Origin: Macrosoma leucophasiata
Lineage: Eukaryota > Arthropoda > Insecta > Lepidoptera > Hedylidae
Length of the DNA: 64,000 bases
Assembly: GCA_036365455.1 (NCBI GenBank)
Contig: JAWQUS010000027.1
Coordinates: forward strand, 18,960,501-19,024,500
Reading direction: 5' to 3'
Shown: positions 21,101 to 30,660 of the stretch, in pieces
Layout: each line of letters starts with the position of its first letter
Position numbering within the stretch: position 1 is the stretch's first letter
Program-made: the position numbers and the translations under genes
Notes under the pieces: model-generated
What the model was told of the DNA's origin: nothing
Database searches by the model: none
What the model saw: only the letters and a program-made list of their open reading frames with translations

Positions 21101-24100
21101 ACTCTATCGCATTAGGTATTCCCTGTAATGATAGCAGTGATGATTATGAATAAATAAAAAAAATAAAAAAAATAATAAATTTGCGGACCGATCGGGGTTT
21201 CACGACAAAGATTCCATAGGTCTTCGTTGGAGATCTTTTCTGGCCAGAAGATGCCCAGGATCTGTAGTAGGCATCTGTTTATAAAGACCTGGATTCGCCG
21301 CGTGATGTCTTGGGTCACCCTCCAAGTCTCGCAACCATAAAGCAATACAGTTTTGACATAAGAGCGAAAAATTTTCAGTTTTACTCTCCGTGTCAACTTT
21401 CTAGATTGCCATATAGGTCGCAGCTGCGCAAAGGTTGCCCGCCGGGCTTTGGCTATCCTCGTAGTGATGTCCTCTTCGGTCCCTCCATTCTCTGACACGA
21501 TACTGCCAAGGTACGTGAATTTCTGTACTCGCTCTATACGTTCCGAACCTAATAACAGTGGCGAGGAAATTCTTCCTTCAGTCCGCAGCTCTTGTGTCTT
21601 TCTCGGATTGATTTTCAGGTCATCCAGTTGTTCGGTTAACCCCCACTCTATACCGCGCCGCCTTCCGCCGTTCATCCTGTGCATTATATCATCCAGTACG
21701 ATAAGAAACAGTAAAGGCGAAAGAAGACATCCTTGTCTGACCCCTGCGTGAACATTGATATCCTCGGAGATGAGGCCCTCGTGATCAACTTTGCACTGCA
21801 CAACAAATGCACTGTAAGATGTTTGTGATCTTGGACGGGACTCCAATGTCATCCAATCGAGACCATATTCTGGACCACCTGACTATGTCGAAAGCTTTTT
21901 CGAAATCAACAAAAGTGAGGTATACCTATCGTTGCCATTATGATGCTTCTTCCACAATGATTCGAAGTTCACCAAATAGGTGACCATAATTTCCTACATT
22001 GTAATTAATTTTGGGACAAAATATTACCTATATCAAAAATGCCTGAAATCGATTCGGTTATCGATTCTGAACAGACATGTTTCGGGTTGTACATTTAATC
22101 CTGTTACACGTTGTATACCTATCTATACCTACATTTAAATATCTAAGGGTGGAACATATGTCTCATGGCCTACATTAGCTTCATAAAAATACACAGAAAC
22201 TTACCGTTATCTCAGTATCGCAGTTGTCTTCACTAATACCGGCAATTCGATTGTTAAGATCCACCTCCACAGGAACCATAGAAGGCAGTTCAATGGATTT
22301 CTGAATAGATAAAAAATGTAACGTTAGCAGTATAATATAATAATTAGGTAAGTATATCACCTACATCACAAAAATATAAATAAAAAGACAATTATTAAAG
22401 TCCTAGAAGTTCGGGACATTGTCGCCTGTTTTGCTACTGTTCTGCCATAAATTAGCATGGGCGTAGCCACGGTGAGGCAGCCACCCTGCCCCACCCTAGC
22501 TTTGATCTGTAAGGTACCTACTCAGGTGGTGTAGGTAGGTGAGCAATAAGATAGTGTTTTGGTTAATTCGAATAATACCTACAGATACAGGATGCCCATA
22601 GCACTGCTATGGGTGTGCACTTGTTCTTTGTGTTTTTTATTTTAAATTCCCACTGCTGGGCACGAGTGTCTTCCCTTTTTGGGGGGAGACCTGGAGCTTA
22701 CTCCAGATACGGGTTAGGTATTGGCCAACCCCCTGTCGGATGTTTTCAAACCGCCCTTAAGGCTTCTGACAGGATTTAACGACTGTTGTCTATTGATAGC
22801 AACCGGGGCCGATGGCTTAACGTGCCCGCCGAAGCACGGAAACGCGCACTTTAATTTGCCACTAGCGGTCACCCACCACACACCCGACCGCGCCAGCATC
22901 GCTCAACCGAGTAGATCGCTTGCGATCTACCCCAGCCAGGGGTCATAGGTGCTTATAAGAGCGTGTTTTTTATTTTTAGTTTTTTGCACTATTTTTTTCT
23001 ATAGGTAAGTACCTAGATAAATACGAGTACTTACGTAATCCTTGAACATCTGATTAAACATTTCTTGCGGATAGTTTGAAGGTTTCGTGGTGCAATAGTT
23101 GAGGTGTTTGCATTCTTCGGGAATGTCATCGTCCACTTCTTCGTCGGGATATTTAATAACATCAGAACTCGCTTTTCCTGAAATGTTTATTTACTTTTTA
23201 TTTAATTTATTTTAACATATTCAACATACTTGGTTCGACTTATATAAAAAACGTAACTTCACGCCTGTATTTCCAGATAAGGTGGTAGAGGAAAATAATT
23301 GCATACAAGCATGATTCTGTTATGTTTTAGTCCAATTAACAGGTGGTGAGCCTATTAACATATCCCGGCACATTACCAAACTCCGAAGATGGCACTGGGA
23401 ATCTTCCAAAAAATGGAATACACCCAATAGCATCATAGAGAAAAGATTATACAACCTTTATGTCTGATAGTTCCCGACCTGGGATCGAAGTAAAAAAATA
23501 TATCTCTGTATAATGTATTTGTTATTTATGATAAAGTTATTAATTTTACTGGTGGTAGAGCTGCAGTGACGGAGCTCGCGGGCGTAGGCACCACCGCATT
23601 ACCTATAAACTTGCCGCTAAATGGTAGTGTTCAGCACTATCGTGTTCCGGTCAGGTGGTAATGTACGGCCCTGTAATTTCCGGCACAGAGCCATAACACC
23701 TTACGCCTCAGGAGTGGTAACGCATCTGCATTTTGATCGTGGTTTTTGTGTGGGTGTCTATAGGCTGCAGTCATCACTTAACATCAATGTGAACTGCACG
23801 CTTGTTTGCCACTTCCATTGCATAAAAAAAATATGTATAATTCGGCATTCAAGCTAGTTTAACAAAGAATGACATTTTTTTTAAGTAGGCGTGAATAAAT
23901 ATTGGAAATATGGGAATGTGATATAAATGTAGCGAGGACGGGGGTCCACAGAAACCAGAAAAAATGTTTGGAAACCTCTGATCTAGAGAATATATATCCA
24001 CATAGGTTGCCTTTGAAATAATGGCCACTAATATTTTTAATTAAATTATTTTATCTGGAACAGCCAGCAACTCTAGTGGTTACGCCGAGTCCATACACTA

Positions 24101-24177
24101 AGACTACCATTAGTAAAAAAAAAAATTACCTTTCTTAGGGACAGCTGCCAGTGATTGTCCAAGATTGTGCACTGTGA
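18017..24177 (-). CDS. spz-like: Spatzle-family Toll ligand, four exons, incomplete at both ends
   Basis: Four minus-strand exons join in frame: 24177-24129, 23177-23035, 22300-22205 and 18120-18017. All have AG acceptors and GT donors, and phases 1, 0, 0 and 2 at their ends are compatible. The 130 visible residues contain a pro-region with the spatzle-like CKHLNYCTTKPSNYP stretch (Cys39, Cys45), an acidic linker, LNNR|IAGISEDNC, and EVWRTVIQVPE...RVRLERC from the cystine-knot domain. Spatzle is known to be secreted as an inactive pro-protein, cleaved by serine proteases and then to activate Toll in immunity and dorsoventral patterning. I infer cleavage after Arg82. The signal-peptide exon upstream and the final cysteine-rich exon were not found. 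The family call is firm; which spatzle paralogue it is remains uncertain. Confidence 0.85.
18212..18352 (+). repeat. SINE family 3, 3' part
   Basis: Contains cagcgggttggccactaacc and gcccagcagtgggacgta followed by (ATT)n. It lies upstream of spatzle exon 18120 on the sense strand, that is, inside the preceding intron. Confidence 0.8.
18353..19240. other. Spatzle intron: repeat scraps
   Basis: Bases 18400-18460 (acgtccactgatgaac..aggcct) resemble the RTE tail at 25445. Bases 18455-18700 hold S1-like words (gcatctgcattttgacc). The rest is AT-rich with no exon seen. Confidence 0.4.
19241..19430 (+). repeat. Interspersed repeat F, single-unit copy
   Basis: actagctgtgtccgcgac to gattagccccgccaaact. 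It directly precedes the CR1-like LINE, and a spurious upstream start for that LINE's ORF1 lies within it. Confidence 0.75.
19550..20614 (+). CDS. CR1-like LINE ORF1 with PHD finger
   Basis: The frame is open further upstream, but that part is repeat F. The ATG at 19550 gives 354 residues starting MPANKCGACGS. Residues about 5-56 form a PHD-type zinc finger: CGACGS, an LECSHIKCSK segment, LKCLN, then WRCPECTSC. A helical segment around residues 105-170 (LDELRQLRSEILVRLECQ) is probably a coiled coil. A basic, Lys/Pro-rich linker follows, then a C-terminal domain (KRHVHVWRLHPKTT.., ending near EWIWFRN). This is the layout known for ORF1 proteins of some CR1-group LINEs. The protein would bind element RNA in the retrotransposition particle. 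The frame is intact although the partner ORF2 is wrecked. It sits in a spatzle intron, on the opposite strand. Confidence 0.75.
   Translation: MPANKCGACGSNIMNTPYLECSHIKCSKRYDLKCLNIELDTFKTFTQVYKKKWRCPECTSCTPRKDNTETPIKTSLSMHHESISPVHTINERRGGQVHYSPYTTIGDSLLLDELRQLRSEILVRLECQANVLAQMQYQFCATKCELEKLSGMMKVLEAKVDAQTKPEPYYRDIAMGMPQTHIAESSQPPKQQQVALPPKKKIGKRPAAEKSLGEVTSKPTTLTAINEPVANTVTATKVGQNKSDKRGNSIGVGNNNTIMTIQGTERKRHVHVWRLHPKTTVEAMTNHVNSICRSNVPINVDKIKHTTERDYSSFTTSVPENMFEKLNQPEVWPMNAQFNEWIWFRNSRTKGAVA
20630..20989 (+). pseudogene. CR1-like LINE ORF2, internally deleted
   Basis: The frame begins YQNVRGLRTKLHIFRN and continues through AITESGCN and IPPGYQILRCDRSDGRKHGG. This is the N-terminal half of an AP-like endonuclease domain (QNVRGLRTK and TE motifs). 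After FEIICATGV it jumps to SDLNYRDHITMARYIL, which matches a segment well after the reverse-transcriptase core in related proteins. About 600-700 residues, including the whole RT catalytic region, are therefore missing. The element cannot encode a working ORF2. Confidence 0.7.
21174..21935 (-). pseudogene. RTE-like LINE reverse transcriptase fragment lacking its catalytic motif
   Basis: The minus-strand frame contains VDFEKAFD (RT motif A, around 21915-21890) and, in another frame register, VRQGCLLSPLLF (motif B). It continues with the thumb region (FTYLGSIVSENGG) and LLYGCETWRVTQ..QVFINRCLLQILG..WPEKISNEDLW. Between LTEQLDDL and KINPRKTQ the FADD active-site segment and about 40 residues are deleted. 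There is a frame break near 21855. The 3' end is cut after IGPQI and joined to T-rich DNA. Inactive 5'- and 3'-truncated copy inside a spatzle intron, on its sense strand. Confidence 0.8.
22205..22300 (-). CDS. spz-like: Spatzle exon: cleavage site and domain start
   Basis: 96 nt between acceptor tctattcag and donor gtaagt, both ends in phase 0. It encodes KSIELPSMVPVEVDLNNR, then IAGISEDNCDTEIT. The Arg-Ile step before an acidic stretch and Cys resembles the activation site of other proSpatzles (inference). Confidence 0.85.
22440..22945 (-). repeat. GC-rich repeat block plus SINE family 3 (reversed)
   Basis: 22446-22500 is the block shared with 5222-5275. 22640-22945 is a minus-oriented SINE 3 copy (gggcacgagtgtcttccc, cttaacgtgcccgccgaag, gatctaccccagcc). 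Both lie in the spatzle intron between exons 23035 and 22300. Confidence 0.75.
23035..23177 (-). CDS. spz-like: Spatzle exon: pro-region
   Basis: 143 nt between acceptor acatttcag and donor gtaagtac. After completing a split Gly codon it encodes KASSDVIKYPDEEVDDDIPE, then ECKHLNYCTTKPSNYP and QEMFNQMFKDY. The C.....C...P..YP pattern is diagnostic of spatzle pro-domains. Confidence 0.88.
23549..23830 (+). repeat. SINE-like repeat S1, full length
   Basis: Complete from actggtggtagagctgcag to cttccattgcataaaaaaa, inside the spatzle intron upstream of exon 23177. Confidence 0.92.
24129..24177 (-). CDS. spz-like: Spatzle exon: short upstream pro-region exon
   Basis: 49 nt between acceptor ctatttacag and donor gtaatt, encoding ITVHNLGQSLAAVPKK plus one base of a split Gly codon that matches the phase of exon 23177. 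There is no Met or signal peptide, so at least one more exon must lie upstream (higher coordinates). Confidence 0.7.
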
Positions 24178-24289
24178 TCTGTAAATAGTTAAAAACATAA
24201 CAAACATGTAAGTATAACGATTAATACCTACATAATACTATCGGTATGGTAAGGCGAAAATATAATTATTTATTTATTCTTTGTATGCA

Positions 24290-24390
24290 CAGAGATGTCT
24301 TTTATTGTAATGAAGGTGGCAAACGAGCATGCAGTTCAAACTGATGTTAAGTGATGACTGCAGCCTATAGACACCGGAGCCATACATTGC
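24290..24390 (-). repeat. S1 3' fragment
   Basis: gtggcaaacgagcatgcagt to ctgcagcctatagacacc, reversed and truncated. Confidence 0.75.
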
Positions 24391-24552
24391 GCGTGTTCCG
24401 AACCAACACGCACTTGGTCAGTTTTTTATTAATTTGATATCGACCGAGTAACATAATACGCGCTCAGACAAGCTTCTTGAGGACAAGGATAAAATAAACG
24501 AGTTAACTTAACATGTGTATAAACCTACGAATAAGTCATTCTATAGAAGTGT

Positions 24553-24910
24553 AAGGCTCGGCATCCTCCAAAGCGCAGAGGAGAGGAGACGAGTGGAGAT
24601 TTGTTACTAAGCTGGTAAGTTGTTTCCACCAAAACGGAGAGGAGAAGTGAACTTTGTGTAGCAGAGATGTGATGTGAGCTGTGAGAGATCGAAACCAGCC
24701 AAGTTCAGCCGGCCGGGCGGCGCTCTGCTGCGCCGCTTGCTCGCTCGCCGCACAAAATTTTATAGAAAAATGAGACATCTCCACTCTTCACTGATCCATT
24801 TCCACTCCAGTTAAGCGGAGAAGAGATGTGGAAATAACGCAATTGGAGTGGTTTATTTAAACACATCTCCTTTCGTCTCCTCTCCTCACCGCTTTGGTGG
24901 TTACTGGGCC
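24553..24910. mobile_element. MITE-H, about 358 bp
   Basis: Left end aaggctcggcatcctccaaagcg and right end cgctttggtggttactgggcc are imperfect inverted repeats in short matching blocks. agaggagaggagacga is mirrored by tcgtctcctctcctc. The interior is GC-rich with no coding frame. Confidence 0.75.
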
Positions 24911-25109
24911 TAACTCTCATACAGAGCACGAAAAAAAAAGCGGCATCATGACTCGTTGCTATGGGCTTAACATTGACAATTACTATAGATACTAATAAAA
25001 GTTTTATTTTATTCTCCGTTTAAAGAGCTTGATCAAAGACCATGACGCTCTATACGTTCGCACGAATTACATTCTTAACTAAAAAATAACAATCTACATT
25101 AGCTAATCG

Positions 25110-25400
25110 ACAATTATAGTATGTTCTTAGGTTTTCGCGAGCTACACTCATGAATCGGGTTCGAATTTAAATTTCTCGTAGGTGTAAGTAAACCAATTTG
25201 AACAATTCGTGACGTTAAACGGATGCGTGATTCTCCGTTGTTAAAATGCTGATCACGCGTATGGAAAATACTTAAAATAAGTACACAGCACCGGGACACT
25301 TCTAAAAACGCGGCCAAATGCACTGGAACTGCTTTATTAACTAATTTTACATAACTTCACGCATGTAATCCCCGAAAGGGTAGTCAGAGAAATGTAGGTA
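25110..25400. repeat. Penelope-like end fragment and SINE-2 tail
   Basis: Bases 25118-25150 (gttttcgcgagctacactca) match the left part of the 72-bp insert at 35188. Bases 25350-25395 (cttcacgcatgtaatccccg) are the reversed 3' end of SINE family 2. A 69-codon minus-strand frame here has a hydrophobic start but no ATG and no splice donor. Confidence 0.5.
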
Positions 25401-25444
25401 GGTACGTAGGTGAAATGATTAGCTGATTTACGAAACGAAAATAT

Positions 25445-25968
25445 AAAACATCATCATCATCATATCAGCCATAGGACATCCACTGCTGAATATAGGCCTC
25501 CCCCAATGACCTCCATGCCGACCGATCGGAAGCGACGTGCATCCAGCGGGTACCTGCAGCCTTGATCAGGTCGTCGGTCCATCTTGCAGGTGGACGTCCT
25601 ACGCTGCGTTTGCCGATACGTGGTCTCCACTCGAGAACCTTTCTGCCCCAGCGGCTATTGGTTCTCCGAGCTATGTGCCCTGCCCATTGCCACTTCAGCT
25701 TGGAAATCTGCTTGGCTATGTCAGCGACTTTCGTTCGCCTACGGATCTCCTTATTTCTGATTCGATCCAGTAGGAAAACGCCGAGCATAGCCCTTTCCAT
25801 TGACCGCTGAGTGACTTGGAGCTTTCGTACGAGACCCATAGTGAGAGACCACGTCTCGGCGCCGTAGGTCATCACCGGCAAAATGCACTGATTAAAGACT
25901 TTCGTCTTCAAGGACTGGATATAAAACATGGTTTCGCCAAATAATTTGGTTTTCCATAGGTTTTCCAT
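25445..25968 (-). pseudogene. RTE-clade LINE, 3' end of ORF2
   Basis: A 167-residue minus-strand frame reads KTKVFNQCILPVMTYGAETW, then KLQVTQRSMERAMLGV, RRRTKVADIAKQISKLKWQW, AGHIARR and GRPPARWTDDLIKAAGTRWM. These are the characteristic post-RT domains of RTE-type elements. It ends at YIQQWMSYG and is followed by the (ATG)n-like tail (catcatcatcat on the plus strand at 25450). The catalytic RT and the endonuclease are absent: a 5'-truncated insertion with an intact C-terminal frame. Confidence 0.88.
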
Positions 25969-25979
25969 CTCAAAGAAAA

Positions 25980-27892
25980 TTTGAAAACCTCGTTATCAGC
26001 CTGGATGTAAATAGCCCAATAGCCTTGAGATCTCTAGCTCAACCCGCGAATCTGGTGCTATGAAGTAATAAGAATTAGTTAGGGTGTTTAATAGCCTGAG
26101 CCGTCACGCGACAAACGTGCGCCGTTCTGCGGCCCCACGATTTATCAATGGTTATTTCTAGTATGCTTCTAGTTTGTAGGTTACAGTGAGAGCTTATATT
26201 TGTTGTGGTTTGAACATTTGAACATTGATTAATTTTAGCTAGCTTGCTGACTAACGAAGTTTTAAATTGATAATGTATGTAGGTACTGTAGGTACTGTGA
26301 CACCGATAGAGTACGAAAATGTGCTCGGAGAATATTAATAAGCTTACTCAATTATATTCACTTCGTAGGAATGTAAGTGTGAAGTTATGTGAGTAAAATT
26401 AATTCGTGATTATCCAGTATAGAAGGAAAATTGAAATCCGTAGAAAATTTATTCAACAAGCGCAACAGAGTTTGTATTTTGAAGTGGAACCACGATGTCA
26501 CTTTCAAGTTTTCTCATTCTTCGTCAAAAACGTGTCCAAAAGTCTGAGTAATCGGATTGGAAAATTGATTGGACTTGAGTGGAATTTAGTAGGAAAATAT
26601 TATTACAAACAGATAAAATGAAAGAGAGGTGTCTTCTTTTTTTGGGCCCAAGTGCGGCTCCATCTGGCATACTGCTCTCATTTGTGGGCCAGAGAAGTAA
26701 AGGAAGCTGAAGCTTCCGTGGTCCCGGACAGACTAAGGTGACATTTGTCTGACAGTAGTTTGAGAATTATATGTAATGCCCTCCATTGATTGCGTAGACA
26801 TATTGCGTTGACTCTTGAATCTGTTTAAACTCGAGATATCTCAATATACTGATGACTCTGGCAGCATCGGTCTGTTTCAACTGCTTGATCCAGTATCGGA
26901 TTGGTCATACAGCCAAGATGGCGTTTGCCAGCCGTTTACTTAGCCAACTCGTGCTCCCGAGTGAATATTCTTCTACAAGAAGATTAACTGGTGGCAGAAT
27001 TCCAGTGCAGTGGTCTTCAGTATGAATCGTTCGCTCGTCACCGTTCTTACTCGTCGTCTGTTTTATGATCCATTTCTCCTAATTACTCCAATAAAGGTTT
27101 GCCGATTGGAAAGGTATTATTGTCTATATATTTTTTTCTTATTAACGCGTACCCAACCTTGGGGAGAGGGGTGGGTTATGTGGGACTTCGGGAAAGGACT
27201 TCCGTCTACCCACTAAAAACCCCTGGGTGTTCCGACTCGTTTGCCATAAGTGGCGGGGTCACGGGAACGCTATCGCACACATCCGCGACCCTACCGGCGG
27301 CTTCTCGATGCTGAGCCCTCCTCGGAGCCTTTCGGATCTAATCACTAATAGTGGCGTGCGTAACACCTGCACGCCAGCCAGCGTTATGTTATGTCTATAT
27401 ACCTCTTACGTCTCTAAGGTGGTACCATGACAGCAAAATTATCCCACATTTTGAGAAAACGGGAGACTAAATTCATCAATTAAATTACATTTCTCTGTAA
27501 AAAATATTCTACTTATTACTTTATTCAAGCACATCCAGTGATAACATCTTTAAGGTGCGGCCACATTTGTCTGAGAGATATATCTTGTGGCGGTTTATTT
27601 TCCTTAAATTATTTTTTGTGATTATATAAGCGGGTGTACCCGGCATACCTACGATCTAAATTGATGACAAGATACAACACAACTCAAAAAGTTACATACC
27701 TCAAGCTTATTTTTTATTCAAATTATTAAACTACGTGACCAGAAAATTCTGTACCTTTATACTCGTGTTGTACGATCGGAGGCACGTGAGATTTTGTAAG
27801 TTTATAAATAGTTTATATTGTACAAACTTAGACAACTAGTGGACCCAGCAGGCATTGTCCTGCCTGCTTAAAAATCCGACCACTTCGCTTGT
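25980..27892. other. Long stretch without a supported gene
   Basis: 26400-26621 holds a 71-codon plus-strand frame without family motifs, and 27010-27430 has three overlapping frames across GC-richer DNA. 26690-26735 contains aagctgaagcttccgtggt, which shares the word agcttccgtgg with the Penelope-like element near 43640 in reverse. Minus-strand gtatgtaact at about 27715 resembles a splice donor, but no exon can be built on it. Confidence 0.35.
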
Positions 27893-28332
27893 TACTTTTT
27901 TTTATGTCTGAAGGTTGACGAACATGCAAACGGGCCACCGTCAAAGTGGTCACCGTCGCCTATGAACATTTGCAACACCAGGGGAGTTGCTAACGCACTG
28001 CCAGCTCTAAGGACTCTTTTGATGGAATTTTTGAAGAACCTCACCACAGTTTACACGTTCTGCGCAGGAACGATGTGAAAACCACACCGTTGAGCATGCC
28101 AGGTGACCAGTCGGTGAGGGTGGAACTTCTCTCTTCGGCAGGTAGTACGGTGTAGGAAAAGAGACGATGGCACCATGTCGAACAGTTCAGCAGAGTAGAG
28201 ACCATTGTAGAGACGGTACAACACGCACAGACTCCCAATGTCTCGGCGCAGGCTCAGATGTTCGAGCCTGTCAGTAAGTCCTGGATCATTAACAATACAT
28301 ATGGCGCGTTTTGAAGGGAGTCAAGTGGACCA
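27893..28332 (-). pseudogene. LINE ORF2 C-terminus (Jockey-like)
   Basis: The minus-strand text contains LSLRRDIGSLCVLYRLYNGL, then SAELFDMVPSSLFLHRTT, with frameshifts before and after. This is the usual ending of Jockey-type ORF2 (LS.RRDIGSLCVFYR.Y.G). The 3' end is a T run on the plus strand at 27893, that is, an A tail. Confidence 0.75.
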
Positions 28333-28344
28333 AGCAGGAATTTG

Positions 28345-28425
28345 GGGGCTCCTGCTACCGCCGAAAAGCGACCGAAACGTCGGGTTGATTTTTTTAGTTT
28401 AATATAAATTTAACTCAGAAGCTAT
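28345..28425 (+). repeat. Penelope-like element end fragment
   Basis: aagcgaccgaaacgtcgggt followed by tttttagtttaatata matches the 3' part of the element at 43032-43740 (the corresponding words are at 43659 and 43700). Confidence 0.7.
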
Positions 28426-28578
28426 AGGTACACCTATGTACCAATATCAACATAGGAACTATTAAGCATCTCATCAAACTTTGTTTTTTAATAATAATAA
28501 TTATTCAACGCTGATAACTCCAGTCCAGGGTTTATCGTTATTTATGCAAATTTGTTTTATCTAAATATCTTATACCTA

Positions 28579-28930
28579 ACTAGCTGACCCGGCAAACATC
28601 GGTCGTTCTGCCGTACAATAAATGTTTATAAAATTATGAAATCATTTAATTATTCCTGAAACTAGAGTTATTGTTCCAATTGCTCCTGTAAGTGGTCAAG
28701 GTCTATAATCTACTAAATGATAAGGATGATTGTGATTTATTGACATTAATTAACTTCTCTAGAATATAAAGTTCTTAAAATTGAAATTTTATTAAATAAA
28801 ATAAATTTAAGAAAACGGGCAGAAGGCATTATCGGAACTAAAACTCTTTATAATGTGGTCATTATAAAGAGTTCCTAGGTTCCTTTGACCATTCCAGCTC
28901 CAGCTCCAGCTCCAGCTCCAGCTCCAGCTG
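28579..28930 (+). repeat. Short-repeat cluster: common lepidopteran repeat head, hairpin, (AGCTCC)n
   Basis: ctagctgacccggcaaac at 28580 is the start of a widespread repeat also seen at 61610. 28841-28872 is a near-perfect hairpin (actctttataatg/cattataaagagt). 28893-28930 is a hexamer repeat (AGCTCC)n of about six units. Confidence 0.75.
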
Positions 28931-28964
28931 GACTGGTCCACTGAGATAAAGTAATTAGGTGTAA

Positions 28965-29135
28965 CACTAGATAAGAACCTAACGTGGAAGGGACAAATTA
29001 ACTGTATTACCCAAAAGGCTCTTAGAATTTATGGCTGGTGCAGATCAACGTATGGGAAATCCTGGGGTTTGAAACCACAGCAATAAAATGGCTTTATACA
29101 ACAATGGTTCGACCCATTCTGTTATACCTATATAC
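28965..29135 (+). pseudogene. LINE reverse transcriptase scrap
   Basis: Short plus-strand segments read NLTWKGQINCITQKALRIYG and CRSTYGKSWGLKP, then KWLYTTMVRPILLY in another frame. These match the segment after the RT active site in Jockey/R1-group LINEs (TWK.QI......KA....CR...GK.WGL.P, then IRPI..Y). No intact frame. Confidence 0.65.
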
Positions 29136-29309
29136 CTACTGTTCTCAATTGCCCGCAGGGTGATCTCAACTTCCCGGTGGTAATCGAGGATGGAAGAACG
29201 GTGATGTAATTGTTTTCATTTTTAAGAATACGTAAATTTTAAAGATTTTTTCAATAATTACAAAGTATCTAGATGGATAACCAAAGCTGACACTGCAAGG
29301 AAAGTTTTA

Positions 29310-29423
29310 TATTTGTTAAAGTTAAAGTTATTGTAACATTTCACATCCTTCTCTAACTTAAAGAGATCTGTTAAAGTTAGAGAAGGATGTGAAATGTTAC
29401 AATAACTTTAACTTTAACAAATA
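29310..29423. mobile_element. Near-perfect palindrome (MITE-I)
   Basis: About 47-bp arms: atttgttaaagttaaagtta at the left is mirrored at the right end, with cacatccttctctaact nearest the loop. A diverged copy with the same arms is at 63184-63310. It could form a stable hairpin. Confidence 0.9.
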
Positions 29424-29466
29424 TCGTGGTGTAACCCAAGCTAAGTGTTCCTAATCACCCAACACT

Positions 29467-29785
29467 CATAGAGCAACACGGGCCACCGACCGCGGCGGAA
29501 CGGAGGGGAGTAGCCATATGAAGGCTTTCCCCTGTGTCAAACTACAAGCACAAGTGATTTGAAGTGATCCTCTGCCTGTCGCCGAAATGCTTAAATAGGT
29601 ATGTGCGTGAACATGTTTATGTATTTTGTTAAGGTCAAGGTGTGAGATTCGTGGTAACAGACGATTTTGTTATGTGTGTGTGTCACACAAATTTCCTCTT
29701 GTAAAAAATGACAGACTCTTTTGCATTGGTAATAAAAGCTATGGCTACTCCCCCCCGGTAGGCCGGTGGCCCGTGTTGCTCTTTG
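29467..29785. mobile_element. Palindromic MITE-B, complete copy
   Basis: catagagcaacacgggccac at the left, ggcccgtgttgctctttg at the right, 319 bp. The 68-69-codon frames inside are artefacts. Confidence 0.9.
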
Positions 29786-30083
29786 CCCCACACTCATATC
29801 TATTTACCGTGCTCATATGCAGTTCATTCACATGAATAGTAAAACAACTGCAGCTTAGATACGTTGCCATCCCGAGGTCTTAGTTGTTTGTTCAGTGTGA
29901 TAGTTTTTACGGTACCATCAGAATACAAACACACAGATTATTATTTCCGCAAGAATTTTGCTGTCGTAGGTACATAAACACATTTTTCTGACTGATCATT
30001 TCAGAGAACAGCACCGTCAAACAAAGAAAATCTTCTTTAACCAAGAGTAATTCACAAAAACCGCAATTGTCTTAGAGGAAAAC

Positions 30084-30660
30084 ATGTCAACAAATCAAAC
30101 ACAGGCGAATAAGCGGAAGGTACCTGCGCTGACATAATGTTTTACTAACCAATGGATTATTACTTCTTTTAATCAAGACGTTCATCAAGTTCAATTTTAT
30201 AAACAAACAAAGAATACTATGAAAATAATCAAACAAAACCAAGATTATTCAAATCGGTACAGGCGTTTTCAAATTATCGGTGAACATACAAAAAAAAAGA
30301 AGTTCCGGACGAATTGAGAACCTCCTCCTTTTTTTGAAAGTCGGTTAAGAACATAGACAGGAACTTTTAATACACATAATGTAGATCAATTAAATTCACT
30401 TTTGTTTTTAGTATGAACCGGTTATGCAGATGAAAATAAACAAGTCTATAAATATTTCTGAGCAACTAAGTTTATCTGAAGAACTGAATCATATTTTGGA
30501 TAGATACAAGAGTAAAAATGAAACACTTACAATGAAAACGAAGAAAGTTGTCCACATTTTGATGTCCAAATATATGTTTCTAATGAAAATGTATCACTAT
30601 TTTTATAATTCGGTTGAGACGTGCGAACACGAGAGGTATGAAGCACAAACTGAATGAAGA
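30084..30660 (+). CDS. Candidate two-exon gene, 93 aa, unknown function
   Basis: Exon 1 (30084-30119) encodes MSTNQTQANKRK and meets a GT donor (ggaag|gtacct). Exon 2 (30412-30657) follows the acceptor tttgtttttag in phase 0, starts YEPVMQMKINKS and ends EAQTE then TGA (stop 30655-30657). The joined product is small, basic at the start and helical in the middle (LSEELNHILDRYKSKNETLT, MSKYMFLMKMYHYFYN), with no signal peptide or known motif. Coding character and acceptor strength of exon 2 are good; exon 1 is short and its donor is not ideal, so another upstream exon is possible. The 292-bp intron contains repeat J (30285-30350). I do not recognise the family. Confidence 0.45.
30285..30350 (+). 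repeat. Interspersed repeat J
   Basis: ggacgaattgagaacctcct plus tttttgaaagtcggtt. The same text occurs at 35385-35435. It is a short tail fragment of a larger, unidentified element. Confidence 0.65.

Noticed and set aside
25114..25323. Minus-strand 69-codon frame with a hydrophobic start, considered as the spatzle signal-peptide exon
   Set aside because: It has no ATG and no GT donor in a usable phase, and its end overlaps a Penelope-related fragment.
26406..26621. 71-codon plus-strand frame
   Set aside because: AT-rich composition, no family motif, no splice context and no supporting neighbours.
27010..27430. Overlapping 67-71-codon frames in GC-richer DNA
   Set aside because: Three frames are open at once, typical of base composition rather than coding. 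No motif or splice pattern.
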